From the NCBI GenBank assembly GCA_963724985.1, contig CAVRWV010000004.1, positions 1 through 64,000 on the forward strand: a stretch of DNA of 64,000 nt. Reading direction: 5' to 3'. This document shows positions 8,616 to 18,579 of this stretch, in pieces; positions within the stretch are counted from its first letter, which is position 1, and each line of letters opens with the position of its first letter. The notes below the pieces were generated by a model that was not told the origin of the DNA, did no database searches, and saw only the letters and a program-made list of their open reading frames with translations. Source of the stretch: JAJPJE01 sp963724985 (GTDB lineage Bacteria > Acidobacteriota > Terriglobia > Terriglobales > Acidobacteriaceae). Position numbers and translations under genes: made by a program.

Positions 8616-10358
8616 TTACGGCGCCTGGTACACCGTCTTGCCGCCAACCACCGTGCGCAGGACCTTGGTCCCGAGAATGTCGTGCGCGGGAACCTTCGTG
8701 ATGTCGCGGTCGAGCACTACGAAGTCAGCGAGCAGACCGGGTTGCAGCCTGCCCTTATCGCGTTCGGCGAATTCGGCAAATGCCGGCTCGTTCGTATAAG
8801 ACCCGATGGCTTCTTCGATGGTGACTTTTTGTTCCGGGAAATATGACTTCGTTCCCGCTTCGTTCTCTCGCGTCACCGCCGCATAGAGGCCTCGAAACGG
8901 AGTGAGCGGCTCCACCGGATAATCAGTCCCGAACGGCACCCGCACTTCGTTTTGTAAGAACTGCTGCCACGCGTAGGACATCTTGGCGCGCTCGGGACCG
9001 ATGCGCGATTCTGCCCAGTTCATGTCCGTGAGCAGATGGTTGGGCTGCATCGACGCAATCACGCCCAACTGGTGGAAACGCGCAAACTGGTCGGGAGCGG
9101 TTACCTGGGCGTGCTCGATGCGGAAGCGGAAATCGTCGACCTGCGCCGGACTACTCGCTGCACGCAGCTCTTTCTCCCGGATCTCACCGGCGGCGGCGGC
9201 GAAGGCCTGCAGCGCCATTTCAACGCCGCGATCGCCGATGGCGTGGAAGCCGATCTGGAATCCGGCGGCTACGCGCTCGCGCGTCATCTGGTTCAGTTGC
9301 GCCTGCTCGAACTGCGGCAGACCCGAGTTTTTTGGATCGTCCGAATAGGGCGCGAGCAACGCGGCGGTGCGCGATCCCAGCGACCCGTCCATGAAGCCCT
9401 TGAGCATTCCGGTGCGCAGCATCGTGTCGGTCTGCGGATGATGCGCGCGATGCTCCTGTAAAACCGGCACGGGATCGGTGAATGGCAGCCATTCGCTGAT
9501 GCGCACCGTGAGCTTGCCTTCGCGCTCCAGGTCTTCGTAGACGAGAAAGTCTTCCCACTGCGAGTAGTCCTGGATTGAAGTAAGCCCGAAGCGTGCAGCA
9601 TCGGCCAGCGCCAATTGGATCGCCTCGCGACGCTTCGCCGGACTTGGAGGAGGAATCACTTTATCGACAGCACTTCGGGCTTGTTCGCGCAGGATTCCGG
9701 TCGGTTCGCCGCTCGCATCGCGATCGATCTTTCCACCGGACGGATCAGAAGTGTTTTTGGCGATGCCGGCTTTCTGTAACGCGGCGCTGTTCGCCACGGA
9801 GATGTGTCCATCGACACGGCCGAAAACCGCGGGATGATTGCCGGAAACCGCATCGAGATCCTGTCGCGTCGGCAGCTTCTGGCTTGCCCACAGCGTGTGA
9901 TCCCAGCCTTCGCCCACGATCCACTCGCCTGCAGGCGTTGTCTTGGCGCGCGCGGCGATGCGCTGCTGCATCTCCGCCAGCGACTTCACGCCGACCAAGT
10001 CGACGTTGAGCTTTTCCATGCCGCCGGCTGCTAAATGCATGTGGGCATCGTTGAATCCGGGCATCACGAAATGCCCATCGAGATCGACAACCTCGGTGTG
10101 TTTGCCCTTGAGCTTTTGAATGTCTTCGTTGGTGCCAACCGCAACGATGCGGTCGCCGCTCACGGCAATGGCCTGCGCGCGCTGCAGGAACATTCCTCTC
10201 ACGACGGAATTGCTCCCATCTTTGCTGATCAAAATGATCGCGCCGGGAAGAACGTCGCCATTGACAAAGATGCGGTCAACCGTTTGTGGAGGCTTAGCAG
10301 ATTCCGAAAACGCGGTGAAAGATGACATCAACAATAGAAAAGTCGCGATGCCCTTCAT
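8616..10358 (-). CDS. Exported YtcJ-type amidohydrolase
   Basis: A 580-residue metal-dependent hydrolase of the amidohydrolase superfamily, YtcJ/amidohydrolase_3 subgroup. It has a signal peptide (MKGIATFLLLMSSFTAF), a beta-sandwich start (DRIFVNGDVLPGA) and the metal motif PGFNDAHMHLAAGG. Further signatures are VDGHISVANSAALQ, GFMDGSLGSR, IGFHAIGDRGV, FRIEHAQV and a late PFGTDYPVEPL. The frame is open 41 codons further up, but the ATG at 10358 overlaps the upstream peptidase stop as TAATG and precedes the signal peptide, so this start is preferred. It is translationally coupled to the M20 peptidase. Substrate unknown; probably an amide or cyclic N-acyl compound. Confidence 0.88.
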   Translation of the reverse strand: MKGIATFLLLMSSFTAFSESAKPPQTVDRIFVNGDVLPGAIILISKDGSNSVVRGMFLQRAQAIAVSGDRIVAVGTNEDIQKLKGKHTEVVDLDGHFVMPGFNDAHMHLAAGGMEKLNVDLVGVKSLAEMQQRIAARAKTTPAGEWIVGEGWDHTLWASQKLPTRQDLDAVSGNHPAVFGRVDGHISVANSAALQKAGIAKNTSDPSGGKIDRDASGEPTGILREQARSAVDKVIPPPSPAKRREAIQLALADAARFGLTSIQDYSQWEDFLVYEDLEREGKLTVRISEWLPFTDPVPVLQEHRAHHPQTDTMLRTGMLKGFMDGSLGSRTAALLAPYSDDPKNSGLPQFEQAQLNQMTRERVAAGFQIGFHAIGDRGVEMALQAFAAAAGEIREKELRAASSPAQVDDFRFRIEHAQVTAPDQFARFHQLGVIASMQPNHLLTDMNWAESRIGPERAKMSYAWQQFLQNEVRVPFGTDYPVEPLTPFRGLYAAVTRENEAGTKSYFPEQKVTIEEAIGSYTNEPAFAEFAERDKGRLQPGLLADFVVLDRDITKVPAHDILGTKVLRTVVGGKTVYQAP

Positions 10359-11794
10359 TATCGTCCTGTGGTCGTGGGTGCACTGTCGCGCTTCGGCTTG
10401 TCGGATTGGTATCCCGACAACGTCAATACCGAGAGCAGAATCCGCTTCAATCCGAGTTCGCGTTGGGTGGGATCGTACCATTCCTGGATCGTGTGCGCGC
10501 CACCACCGCTTCCGCCAGCGCCCATCGCAATTGCTTCGCGTCCTTGCGAGAGCGGGATGTTCGCATCCGTCGAAGCGCGTTGCAATTTGGAATTCACGCC
10601 CAGGTGATCGTCCACGGCTCGCACCACGCCAAGAATTCGCGCGTCGGGCGCCAGTTCCGCCGCTGGACGATTGCCAATCAGTTCCATCTGGTAAGTGAGT
10701 TCCAGATCGTCGGCACGCATCCGCGATCGCGTCACGCCGTGCACTGCGAATTCCAGCGACTCGCGCAACGCCTGCTCCAACCGCGCCAGTTCCTCGGCCG
10801 AGGTCGAACGCAAATCCACTTTCATGCTCGCGGATTCGGGGATGGAATTCACCGACGTTCCGCCACTGATCGAACCAATATTGAAAGTCGTCTTCGGATT
10901 GGTCGAGACGGGCGTTCGGCTGAACTGCTCAATTGCTCTCGCCAGTCCGATGATCGGATTCGGCGTGCCAAAGTCGCTCCACGAATGTCCGCCCGGCCCG
11001 GTCACCGTGATCAGATAGCGTCGGCTGCCCAGCGCCTGGTTGATGATGCTGTCCGCCCCGGCGCCGTCGATTACCAGCGTGTATCCGATCTTGTCGCGCC
11101 ACGGCGATTCGGAGAAAAGATGTCGCATGCCGCGAACATCGCCCTCACCTTCCTCGCCTACGTTGGCAATAAAGACCAAAGGCGCTTCGGTCCGCAACTT
11201 CGAAGCCTGCAGCGCGGAAACCAGCGCCAGCATCGCCGTGAGACCGGCTCCATTGTCGGAAATGCCGGGCCCGTAAAGCTTGTCGCCCTCGCGGCGAGCA
11301 TCGATCTTCGTCGCCGCGGGGAACACTGTGTCCATGTGCGCGGTGACGGCGATGTATTTCGAATTTTCGCGAACTCCGGGCCGCACGCCAATCACGTTGC
11401 CCAGCGAATCGACGTGAACATCTTTCAGCCCGAGAAAGACGAAATGCTTGCGCAACCACTCACCTCGACGGCCTTCTCCAAACGGTGGAGCGGGGATATT
11501 GGTCACTTCCAATTGCCAATCGGAGAGCTGCCGCTGATTGGCACGGAACCACGAAAACGCGCTGTGAACCTGCGAATCGGCCGCAAGTTCGACGACTTCT
11601 TTACGAATGGAAGCAGCCGTATACAAATCGGCGGTGGGAGACGTTTCGGCTGAGGAAAAGAAGGCCATAACCAGGAATAGCGATATTACAACGAGCGGCC
11701 TTCGGATACACCAAAGCCGTTTTCGATTCCGCGCAACGGATTTAACGATCCTGCGCACTCGCTGAATTGTAAAGGGAGGTGAGCAGCAGCGCAC
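10358..11794 (-). CDS. M20-family zinc metallopeptidase, exported
   Basis: A peptidase of up to 478 residues in the M20 clan (PepT/carboxypeptidase G2-like). Metal ligands and catalytic residues are visible: HMD (H153, D155), the bridging Asp in GISDNGAG (D180), the EE pair in NVGEEGEG (E214/E215), and a late GGAHTIQEWYDP histidine. A dimerisation-lid domain lies between. The N-terminus is long and basic before a hydrophobic segment (about 34-47), so an internal start giving a shorter signal peptide is possible. It is followed by the amidohydrolase with a one-base overlap, suggesting a two-gene unit for extracytoplasmic peptide or amide turnover. Confidence 0.87.
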   Translation of the reverse strand: MRCCSPPFTIQRVRRIVKSVARNRKRLWCIRRPLVVISLFLVMAFFSSAETSPTADLYTAASIRKEVVELAADSQVHSAFSWFRANQRQLSDWQLEVTNIPAPPFGEGRRGEWLRKHFVFLGLKDVHVDSLGNVIGVRPGVRENSKYIAVTAHMDTVFPAATKIDARREGDKLYGPGISDNGAGLTAMLALVSALQASKLRTEAPLVFIANVGEEGEGDVRGMRHLFSESPWRDKIGYTLVIDGAGADSIINQALGSRRYLITVTGPGGHSWSDFGTPNPIIGLARAIEQFSRTPVSTNPKTTFNIGSISGGTSVNSIPESASMKVDLRSTSAEELARLEQALRESLEFAVHGVTRSRMRADDLELTYQMELIGNRPAAELAPDARILGVVRAVDDHLGVNSKLQRASTDANIPLSQGREAIAMGAGGSGGGAHTIQEWYDPTQRELGLKRILLSVLTLSGYQSDKPKRDSAPTTTGR

Positions 11795-11801
11795 CCGGCA
11801 A

Positions 11802-13043
11802 TCAGTCTGCCGCCGGAGCCTGGCAACACTCGAGAATCTCGGTCTCCGTAAGGATGCGATCGGATTCCTTTGCGCGCTGGTAGATGCGCTCGACCAGTTC
11901 CGGATCGGGGAAAATTCCGCGGTGCTCCAGCCAGTACTGTACGTTGGACTTCCCGCTCATCGGTCCGATTTCGATGATCTGCTCCATGCCGAAATAAGAA
12001 GCAGGGACGCCGGAATAGACGTTGTCGGCCAGTTCAACATCGTGCTTTCGGAACGCCTTGATTACCGCTGCGGCGTGTACGCCGGTTCCGGTGCGGTAGG
12101 CGTCGTCGCCAACCACTGGATAATTTTTCGGGATCGCAATGCCGGTTGCTTTGGAGATCGCCTGGCAATAATCGCGCAGGCGCATCAGGTCCTGATTTTC
12201 CCAAGGGTCAATCTTCATGAGCTTCAGGTTCACCAGCATTTGATCCATCTGCGTGTTGCCGACACGCTCGCCGATCCCAAGCCCGCTGGCGTGAACGCAA
12301 TTCGCGCCAGCAACGATCGCTGCCAAAGCATTCGCCAGTCCCATACCGCGATCGCAATGGCCGTGCCAGTCGATGCGAATCTGCTCGCCCGAAGGAATCA
12401 CAACTTCCTTTATCACGAAGCGCACGAGGTTGATGACGCCCATTGGAGTGGCATAACCGCAGGTGTCGCAGATCACGATCGCGCGCGCTCCAGCAGCGAT
12501 GGCCGCGGAATACAGGCGCTTGACCGTATCCGGATCGCAGCGCGTGGTGTCTTCGGTGACGTACATCGAATCGAGCCCTAGCGAGCGCGCAAACGAAACA
12601 GCCCTCTCGGTCTGCTTTAGCAGGAAATCGTCGGTCCAACCTTCGGTGTAACGCCGTATCGGACTGGAACCGATAAACGTCGCCGCCTCGATCGGGATTC
12701 CCGCCTTCTGCGAAATCTCGGCGATTGGCCGGATGTCGTTCTCGTGTGTGCGAGCCGCACAGTTTGGCCTGATCTTCATGCGATGGTTGGCAATCTCGCG
12801 AGCCAGCGCCAGGCTATGCTCTACAGCGCGCGGACCAGCTCCGGGCAAACCGATGTCGAGCATGTTGATCCCGAGCGATTCCATTAAATGAAGGATCTCG
12901 ATCTTTTCGGGAATGGCAGGATCGCGGACCGAAGGCGACTGCAGACCGTCGCGGAGAGACTCGTCGTTGAGGAGAATCGGACCTCGTGGTTTGACCTCAG
13001 GTCCGGGGATGTTATTCCAGTCGTAGATCAGCCCTGGTTGCAT
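11802..13043 (-). CDS. DRE-TIM metallolyase, LeuA/homocitrate-synthase-like
   Basis: A 413-residue HMGL-like TIM-barrel enzyme that would perform an aldol-type condensation of acetyl-CoA with a 2-oxoacid, or the reverse cleavage. The catalytic motif LNDESLRDGLQSP (R31, D32) and metal ligands H227 and H229 (DWHGHCDRGMG) are present, as is the GLGIGERVGNTQMDQ segment of LeuA and homocitrate synthases. The C-terminal LeuA regulatory domain is absent, so it is not a classic feedback-inhibited LeuA. A GAGAGG ribosome site precedes ATG 13043. Neighbours do not form a leucine or lysine operon. Candidates are 2-isopropylmalate, citramalate or homocitrate synthase, or a lyase. Confidence 0.82.
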   Translation of the reverse strand: MQPGLIYDWNNIPGPEVKPRGPILLNDESLRDGLQSPSVRDPAIPEKIEILHLMESLGINMLDIGLPGAGPRAVEHSLALAREIANHRMKIRPNCAARTHENDIRPIAEISQKAGIPIEAATFIGSSPIRRYTEGWTDDFLLKQTERAVSFARSLGLDSMYVTEDTTRCDPDTVKRLYSAAIAAGARAIVICDTCGYATPMGVINLVRFVIKEVVIPSGEQIRIDWHGHCDRGMGLANALAAIVAGANCVHASGLGIGERVGNTQMDQMLVNLKLMKIDPWENQDLMRLRDYCQAISKATGIAIPKNYPVVGDDAYRTGTGVHAAAVIKAFRKHDVELADNVYSGVPASYFGMEQIIEIGPMSGKSNVQYWLEHRGIFPDPELVERIYQRAKESDRILTETEILECCQAPAAD

Positions 13044-13240
13044 GCCATCCTCTCTCGCCCTCGCACCCGCTGTTAGATGCGCGGCCCCACTCGCTCGACT
13101 CGATCGCGCAGCCCCACGCTGCGTTACCGATATTGTCAGATGCGCCGTCCGCTAGTGGACGCTACTGTCCATTCTTGGGCGGCTCGCTCAGGTCCGACGC
13201 TGAAACCTTGCCTCGTCCCGACACGGATCCATTCTGCGGA

Positions 13241-13516
13241 TCATTGGGATTCGGGCAGGTATAGCGTCTTGCAATACTCGCAGCGATAAATCTCGGCCGT
13301 GCGGCCGTAAGCCTTCTCCACGTCTCCGCATTCCTGTTCCAGAACGTCGCTTGTGTAAAACCAGCGCTTCAAGTGGCCTGCGCACAGCTTCCCTTTTTCG
13401 TCCTTCTCATTGCAAGAACGTTGCAGGTTCATTTTGACTTTTACTTTGTGATTAGGGAGATGCGGAACGGTGGAAGTCTCTGGCTGCGGAACGGGCTGAA
13501 TCGGGTTACTGACCAA
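13241..13516 (-). CDS. Small cysteine-containing protein, unknown function
   Basis: A 91-residue protein starting at TTG 13516, which has a GAGG ribosome site seven bases upstream. An internal ATG at 13432 would give 63 residues. It carries scattered cysteines, including RSCNEKDEKGKLCAGHLKRW and a C-terminal RCEYCKTLY, suggesting a small zinc-ribbon-like fold. No family was recognised. It lies between the metallolyase and the aldehyde dehydrogenase in the same orientation. Confidence 0.6.
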   Translation of the reverse strand: MVSNPIQPVPQPETSTVPHLPNHKVKVKMNLQRSCNEKDEKGKLCAGHLKRWFYTSDVLEQECGDVEKAYGRTAEIYRCEYCKTLYLPESQ

Positions 13517-13592
13517 ATGCGACCTCGCCTATCAATGAGCCCATTCTAGATCACGCTGGCAAGGTCGGCTACGGTACTTTGGATGTGACCGC

Positions 13593-15163
13593 CTACAGGC
13601 GTTTACGGATTAGCGCTCCGGTTGAGCCCAAAGCGCCGCGAATGCGCTTGCGGAGCCCCGGAGCGAAGAGCATATCGGTGAAATCGTCCATCTGGTGCGC
13701 GAGTTTCTCGCTATAGCCATACCACCAGAGCTTCTTCATGCGCGGCATGAGATCGCTGTCGAGGTACTTCACCCGCACCATTTCTTCCAGACCGAGTTTG
13801 CCGTGGGTACGGCCGAGTCCGCTGGACTTTACTCCGCCATGCGGCGCTTCACTGATACCGAAGCCGCAGATGACGTCGTTCACCATCACTGTTCCCGCAT
13901 GGATCTGTTTAGCGATGGCCTCACCGCGCTGACGGTCGCGGGTCCAGACGCTGGCGGCGAGTCCGAAATCAGAGTCGTTGGCGAGGCGAATGGCTTCGTC
14001 TTCGGTATCGAAGGGCATGATCGGCAACACGGGGCCAAAGGTCTCTTCCTGCAGAAGCCGCATGGAGTGGTTCAGGTCGGCGATCACGGTTGGCGCGTAG
14101 AAATTGGGGCCAAGCTGCGAGAGGCGTTCTCCGCCACAGAGCACGCGGGCGCCTGCGGCTTTCGCTTCGTTCACCTGCGCTTCCACGATTTGCAGTTGGC
14201 GTTGGTGAATCATCGGACCGACTTCGACGTCCGGATCTTCCCCTTGCCGACGCGCAGCTTGCGCGTCTTCTCCACACAGGCTGCCAGGAACTTGTCGTAG
14301 AGGCTGCGGTGGACGTAGCAGCGCTCCACGGAAAGGCAGGTCTGTCCGGCATTCACGAAGGCTCCCCAGATGGCAGCGCTGGAGGCCACGTCGACGTCGG
14401 CGTCGGCAAGCACGATCATCGGATCTTTGCCGCCGAGTTCAAGCACCACCGGAAGCAGTCGTTGCGCCGCGGCTTGTGCGATGCGTTTCCCGGTCGCGAC
14501 CGAGCCGGTGAAGATGACCTTGTCTATGGGCGCTTCGAGCAAAGCGGCACCTGCCGGGCCCTCGCCGATCACGACCTGAAATACATCTTCCGGAACGCCG
14601 GCTCGATGCAGCAGCCGCGCTAATTCCATCGCAGCTGCCGGAGTGAATTCCGAGGGTTTGAGCACCACGGCATTTCCGGCGGCGAGGGCGGCGAGGGTTT
14701 CGGTGGCGGGAATCGAAAATGGATAGTTCCATGGCGAGATGATCGCGATCACGCCATACGATTCACGCAGCAGGCGTCCACGTTTCGCTTTCAGAATGGG
14801 ATTGCCGTGCGGAACAACTTCAGGCCGGAGCGCGCGATAGGCATACTTGCGCAGGAAGCGGACAGCGTCGAGCACCACCAGAACTTCCGTGAGCAACGCC
14901 TCGACAGCCGGTTTCCCTGCTTCGCGGCTGATTAGCTCCGCGACTTGGGTTTTTTGTGCATGCAGCAGCCGCTGAAACCGCCGCAGGATCTGGATGCGCT
15001 TGCGAACGCCTAACTGATTCCACGCAGGCTGCGCGGTGTGCGCGCGTTCCACGGCAGCAAAAACTTGTGCTGAATCCGCGACCGGGAAGCGACCCACAAC
15101 CGAGCCGTCGGCCGGGTTAGTAGAGACAATTTCCTGTAGGGCGACTTTGGATTCAGTGGCCAT
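13593..15163 (-). CDS. Aldehyde dehydrogenase, apparent frameshift
   Basis: An NAD(P)-dependent aldehyde dehydrogenase read in two frames: 15163-14210 (317 codons) and 14213-13593. The N-terminal part has the Rossmann motifs SPWNYPFSIP and KPSEFTP, the catalytic Glu in LELGGKDP and the catalytic Cys in NAGQTCLSVER. The second frame begins MIHQRQ and continues with EETFGPVLP and VMVNDVICGFGISEAPHGGVKSSGLG. The join needs one extra base in the C4 run at 14240-14243 (G4 on the coding strand), restoring GKGEDPDVEVGPMIHQ, a normal family sequence. The combined length, about 523 residues, is normal. A one-base assembly deletion is likelier than a true pseudogene because both halves are well conserved. 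Confidence 0.85.
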
Positions 15164-15196
15164 CCGACGCCCAGTATCCTACGCTCAAACGTGCTC

Positions 15197-15982
15197 TCAA
15201 AGAGAGCCGTATTCGACGCTGACCAGGAAGAGGCCACTGGCGGGCGCGGTTGGTCCAGCTGCAGAGCGGTTTCGCGATTCCAGAATCGGAACGATGTCGG
15301 CAGGAGCCAGACTTCCCTTCCCGACGAGAAGAAACGTCCCCACCAGGTTGCGCACCATGTGATGGAGAAAGCCGCCACCCCTGACCTCGTAAATCAGCTC
15401 AGAGCTCTCGCGACGGAATTCGGAAGTAAAGATGGTTCGAATATTCGACGGAGCATCTTCATCGCCATTCGCTTCTTGTATGCGTCGCGAACGATCGGGA
15501 TCGGCGGCGGCGAACGAAGTGAAATCGTGCTCACCAACAACGAATGCTGCCGCTTCTGCCATCGCTGTTTCGTTCAGAGGATAGGGATGGTGATAGACGT
15601 AGCGCGCCAGAAACGGCGAACAGATGGCATCACGAAGAATGCGGTATCGATAGGTTTTCGCTTTCGCGCTGGCACGCGGATGAAACTCGGGGTCGACCTG
15701 CTCGGCAGAAAGAACGCGGATCGCGGCCGGCAAAGTATCGTTTAGTGCAATTATCAGGTTCGCTGGAGGAATCGGGGAATTGGTCTGAAAAGTCGCGACC
15801 TGCGCCAGCGCGTGCACGCCGGCATCGGTACGGCCCGATCCTTGCGGCAAGACCTGCTCACCGGTGATGCGTTCGATCGCCGCCCCTAATGTGCCTTGGA
15901 TGGTGTTCTGATCCGGTTGCACCTGCCAGCCGGCGAAGTCAGTACCGTCGTAGGCGAGCACGAGTTTGATATTGCGCGACAC
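15197..15982 (-). CDS. truA: tRNA pseudouridine(38-40) synthase TruA
   Basis: A 261-residue pseudouridine synthase modifying positions 38-40 in the anticodon stem of many tRNAs. The catalytic aspartate is D53 in QGSGRTDAGVHA, the TruA signature. Other family segments are LAYDGTDFAGWQ at the N-terminus, RASAKAKTYRYRI and the late GGGFLHHMVRNLVGTF. Length is normal and the ATG at 15982 fits the usual N-terminus. It lies 33 bases upstream of the aldehyde dehydrogenase in the same direction. Confidence 0.95.
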   Translation of the reverse strand: MSRNIKLVLAYDGTDFAGWQVQPDQNTIQGTLGAAIERITGEQVLPQGSGRTDAGVHALAQVATFQTNSPIPPANLIIALNDTLPAAIRVLSAEQVDPEFHPRASAKAKTYRYRILRDAICSPFLARYVYHHPYPLNETAMAEAAAFVVGEHDFTSFAAADPDRSRRIQEANGDEDAPSNIRTIFTSEFRRESSELIYEVRGGGFLHHMVRNLVGTFLLVGKGSLAPADIVPILESRNRSAAGPTAPASGLFLVSVEYGSL

Positions 15983-16382
15983 CGGAGACGAGGCTAACAG
16001 CGCAGTTCAGAAACAACAATGTTGCAGCGGAGCGCAATGCTCCATCATCTATTTCGTACTTGCCACAAATACCCTGACTCAAGCAAAATGTGAATGTAGA
16101 TTCTCATTTTTAGAAAGGCGCCGTTAACGATTCCAGATTTGCCGCGTCATTACACGCGAGGAGTCTTTCCGTTCCCCAACTCAGCTATACTTTAAGTTCT
16201 TCAATGTTCCTGTTTTGGTCAAAGGATTGCTTCTCTGATTCCCTGCGTTGCGGAGCTCTCTAGCTCCTGCGGCTTGCCGGCAGAGATTTCTTGAACTATT
16301 TACCCGGGTATTCCGTATTCCCAGTTGACGAATTCGGGTCCGGGCAGTCTGTTGAGAGTACTAACTTTTTGGAGACAAGCGG
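15983..16382. other. Divergent intergenic region upstream of tolC-like gene
   Basis: This 400-base gap separates the divergent truA and the TolC-family gene and must hold promoters for both. No RNA gene or clear operator was recognised. A TGGAG ribosome site lies nine bases before the ATG at 16383. Confidence 0.4.
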
Positions 16383-18476
16383 ATGCGTTCTTTGGGTCAT
16401 AACTCACTACGTGCCAGTCTGTTGGCAATCATCCTCGTGGTCCTGGTCGCCGGTTTGGGTCTGGCCCAGAACGCGACACCTGCTGCGCCCGCACCACAAG
16501 CTGCAGTGAACTCGGCAGTTCAAACGCCGAAACCAGCGCAGCCTTTCCCCGACTATTCGAAGCCGAAGGGTCCCTGGTATAACCTGCTTTCGCCGTACAC
16601 CTCCCGTCATGTGCAAGCGCCGAGCTATGCAAACAGCCCGCGCATCGACGCCGTATTCAAGAACGGCACGATGTACCTGTCATTGCAGGACGCCGTCGCA
16701 CTGGCGATCGAGAACAATCTGGACGTTGCGATCCAGCGGTATAACATCCCGATCGCGGACACTGATGTTCTGCGCACCAAATCCGGCTTGTTCTTCCGCG
16801 GTGTAAATGCCGGAGTGATTCAAGGAACGCCTGGTGGTAATAGTGGGTTCACCGCGACAGGTAGCATCGTCGGAACGTCTGTAGGCGTAGGAGGCGCAGG
16901 AGCTGGTGCTGCTGGCATCGTCCAGTCAACTCTTGGAGCCGGCCCCCAGCCATACTCTTTCGATCCATCGATTACCGGAAATCTATACGGCGAGCGCGCC
17001 CAGACGCCTGAGGCGACGCCGCTCTTCGTGGGCGCCCCAACACTGGGACAGAACTCCACGGTCGCTAATTTTACGTACAACCAGGGCTTTGCCACCGGCA
17101 CGAACATCAGCCTGGGATTTCAGAACAATCGCATCACGAATAACTCTCTGTTCTCGACCATTAATCCCCAGTTGAGTTCGAATTTCCGATTTACCCTCAC
17201 ACAGAATTTGCTTAGCGGATTCGGTTTGGGTGTGAACAACCGGTTCATCAAGATCGCAAAGAATGATCGCGAGATCACGGATGTGGTCTTCCGTCAGCAA
17301 ATCATCTTCACGGTCACGCAGATCCAGAATATCTATTGGGACCTGGTGAACGCTTACGAAGACGTAAAGGTGAAAGAGCGTTCGCTGGCCCTGGCGCAGA
17401 AAACGTTTAACGATAACCAGAAGCAGGTAGAGATCGGAACGCTGGCGCCAATTGAGGTAGTCCGCGCGCAGTCACAGGTGGCGCAAAGCAATCAGGACCT
17501 GATTATCTCGCAGACCAATCTGCAATATCAGGAACTACTGCTGAAAAATGCCGTCAGCCGGAACCTGACTGATCCGGTCCTGGCCTCAGCTCACGTTGTT
17601 CCGACCGATACGACCGCACTCCCTGCTGTGGAGCCGGTGGTACCGACCGAGGATCTGGTGAACGAGGCGTTATCTCGGCGGCCTGAACTGGCCGTTGCGC
17701 GCATCAATCTCACTAATCGGGATATCAGCAACAAGGGCGTGAAGAACGGTCTTCTGCCGCAACTCAACGCTTATGGATTCTATGGCGCGTCGGGTTTGGC
17801 AGGCGTTCAGAACCCAAACTGCACCAACGTGCAGTTTGGCTGCCCTCCGGCCGCCACTATTCCGACGACAGGATACAGTGACGCATTCACCAACCTGTTC
17901 AACAGCAGCGCACCGGATAAAGGATTGGGAGTTCAGCTGAACATTCCGATTCGCAACCGTGCCGCGCAAGCTGATCAGGTGCGTTCGGAACTGGAATACC
18001 GTCAAGCGCAGATGCTGCTGCAGCAGGAAGAGAACCAGGTAAGAATCGATGTGCGGCAAACCCAGTTTGCACTGATGCAGAACCGGGCGCGAGTGGAAGC
18101 GGCGCGCAGAAGCGTCGATTTCTCGCGCGAGAATCTGGATGCCGAACAGAAGAAATATGACCTGGGAGCTTCGACCAACACGCTGGTTCTGCAGGCGCAG
18201 CGTGATCTTTCCCAGTCGGAATCGGTTTTAATCGGTGCGTTGACAGCGTACGAAAAAGCCCGCGTTGATCTCGATCGCGCCGTCGGCCGGACGCTGACCA
18301 AAATGAATATCAACCTGGCCGACGCACAGGCTGGAACGGTTCAGACTCCGCCGACTATCGACAACGTAGTGCCCCGCAAGGAAGTGAGCCCGGAGCCAAA
18401 TACGACGACTCCGCAGCCCAATCCGAACGAGAGCGGTCCGACAACCAATCCGCCGGCAACGACGCAGCCGCAGTAA
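16383..18476 (+). CDS. TolC-family outer membrane efflux protein (paralogue A)
   Basis: A 697-residue outer-membrane channel protein of the OEP family. A signal peptide (about 1-28) is followed by a Pro/Ala-rich segment, a first OEP repeat beginning YLSLQDAVALAIENNLDVAIQRYN (about 98-125), an unusual Gly/Ala-rich insert (about 148-190), and the long helices of two OEP repeats, including GTLAPIEVVRAQSQVAQ. A Pro/Thr/Asn-rich tail ends the protein. Such channels partner with periplasmic adaptors and inner-membrane pumps, none of which is adjacent. It is closely related in plan to the gene at 19424-21763. A strong terminator follows. Confidence 0.88.
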   Translation: MRSLGHNSLRASLLAIILVVLVAGLGLAQNATPAAPAPQAAVNSAVQTPKPAQPFPDYSKPKGPWYNLLSPYTSRHVQAPSYANSPRIDAVFKNGTMYLSLQDAVALAIENNLDVAIQRYNIPIADTDVLRTKSGLFFRGVNAGVIQGTPGGNSGFTATGSIVGTSVGVGGAGAGAAGIVQSTLGAGPQPYSFDPSITGNLYGERAQTPEATPLFVGAPTLGQNSTVANFTYNQGFATGTNISLGFQNNRITNNSLFSTINPQLSSNFRFTLTQNLLSGFGLGVNNRFIKIAKNDREITDVVFRQQIIFTVTQIQNIYWDLVNAYEDVKVKERSLALAQKTFNDNQKQVEIGTLAPIEVVRAQSQVAQSNQDLIISQTNLQYQELLLKNAVSRNLTDPVLASAHVVPTDTTALPAVEPVVPTEDLVNEALSRRPELAVARINLTNRDISNKGVKNGLLPQLNAYGFYGASGLAGVQNPNCTNVQFGCPPAATIPTTGYSDAFTNLFNSSAPDKGLGVQLNIPIRNRAAQADQVRSELEYRQAQMLLQQEENQVRIDVRQTQFALMQNRARVEAARRSVDFSRENLDAEQKKYDLGASTNTLVLQAQRDLSQSESVLIGALTAYEKARVDLDRAVGRTLTKMNINLADAQAGTVQTPPTIDNVVPRKEVSPEPNTTTPQPNPNESGPTTNPPATTQPQ

Positions 18477-18494
18477 CATTCGGCGGTTCGAATC

Positions 18495-18530
18495 GGCCCA
18501 GCATGGCAACGTGCTGGGCCTTTCTCCCTT
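18495..18530 (+). terminator. Intrinsic terminator after first tolC-like gene
   Basis: GGCCCAGCA (18495-18503) pairs perfectly with TGCTGGGCC (18512-18520) around an 8-base loop, followed by TTTCTCCCTT. Confidence 0.75.
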
Positions 18531-18579
18531 CAGGGCTGTGCTCCATTCTGGAGGTCTGAGTACACGGTGTGATTAAATC

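Noticed and set aside
10322..11653. Long plus-strand frame of 443 codons
   Set aside because: It is antisense to the M20 peptidase, which has intact motifs and coupling to its neighbour; a shadow frame in high-G+C DNA.
12208..12639. Overlapping minus-strand frame within the metallolyase gene
   Set aside because: It is a different-frame shadow of the LeuA-like gene, rich in Arg/Cys/His and without recognisable domains.
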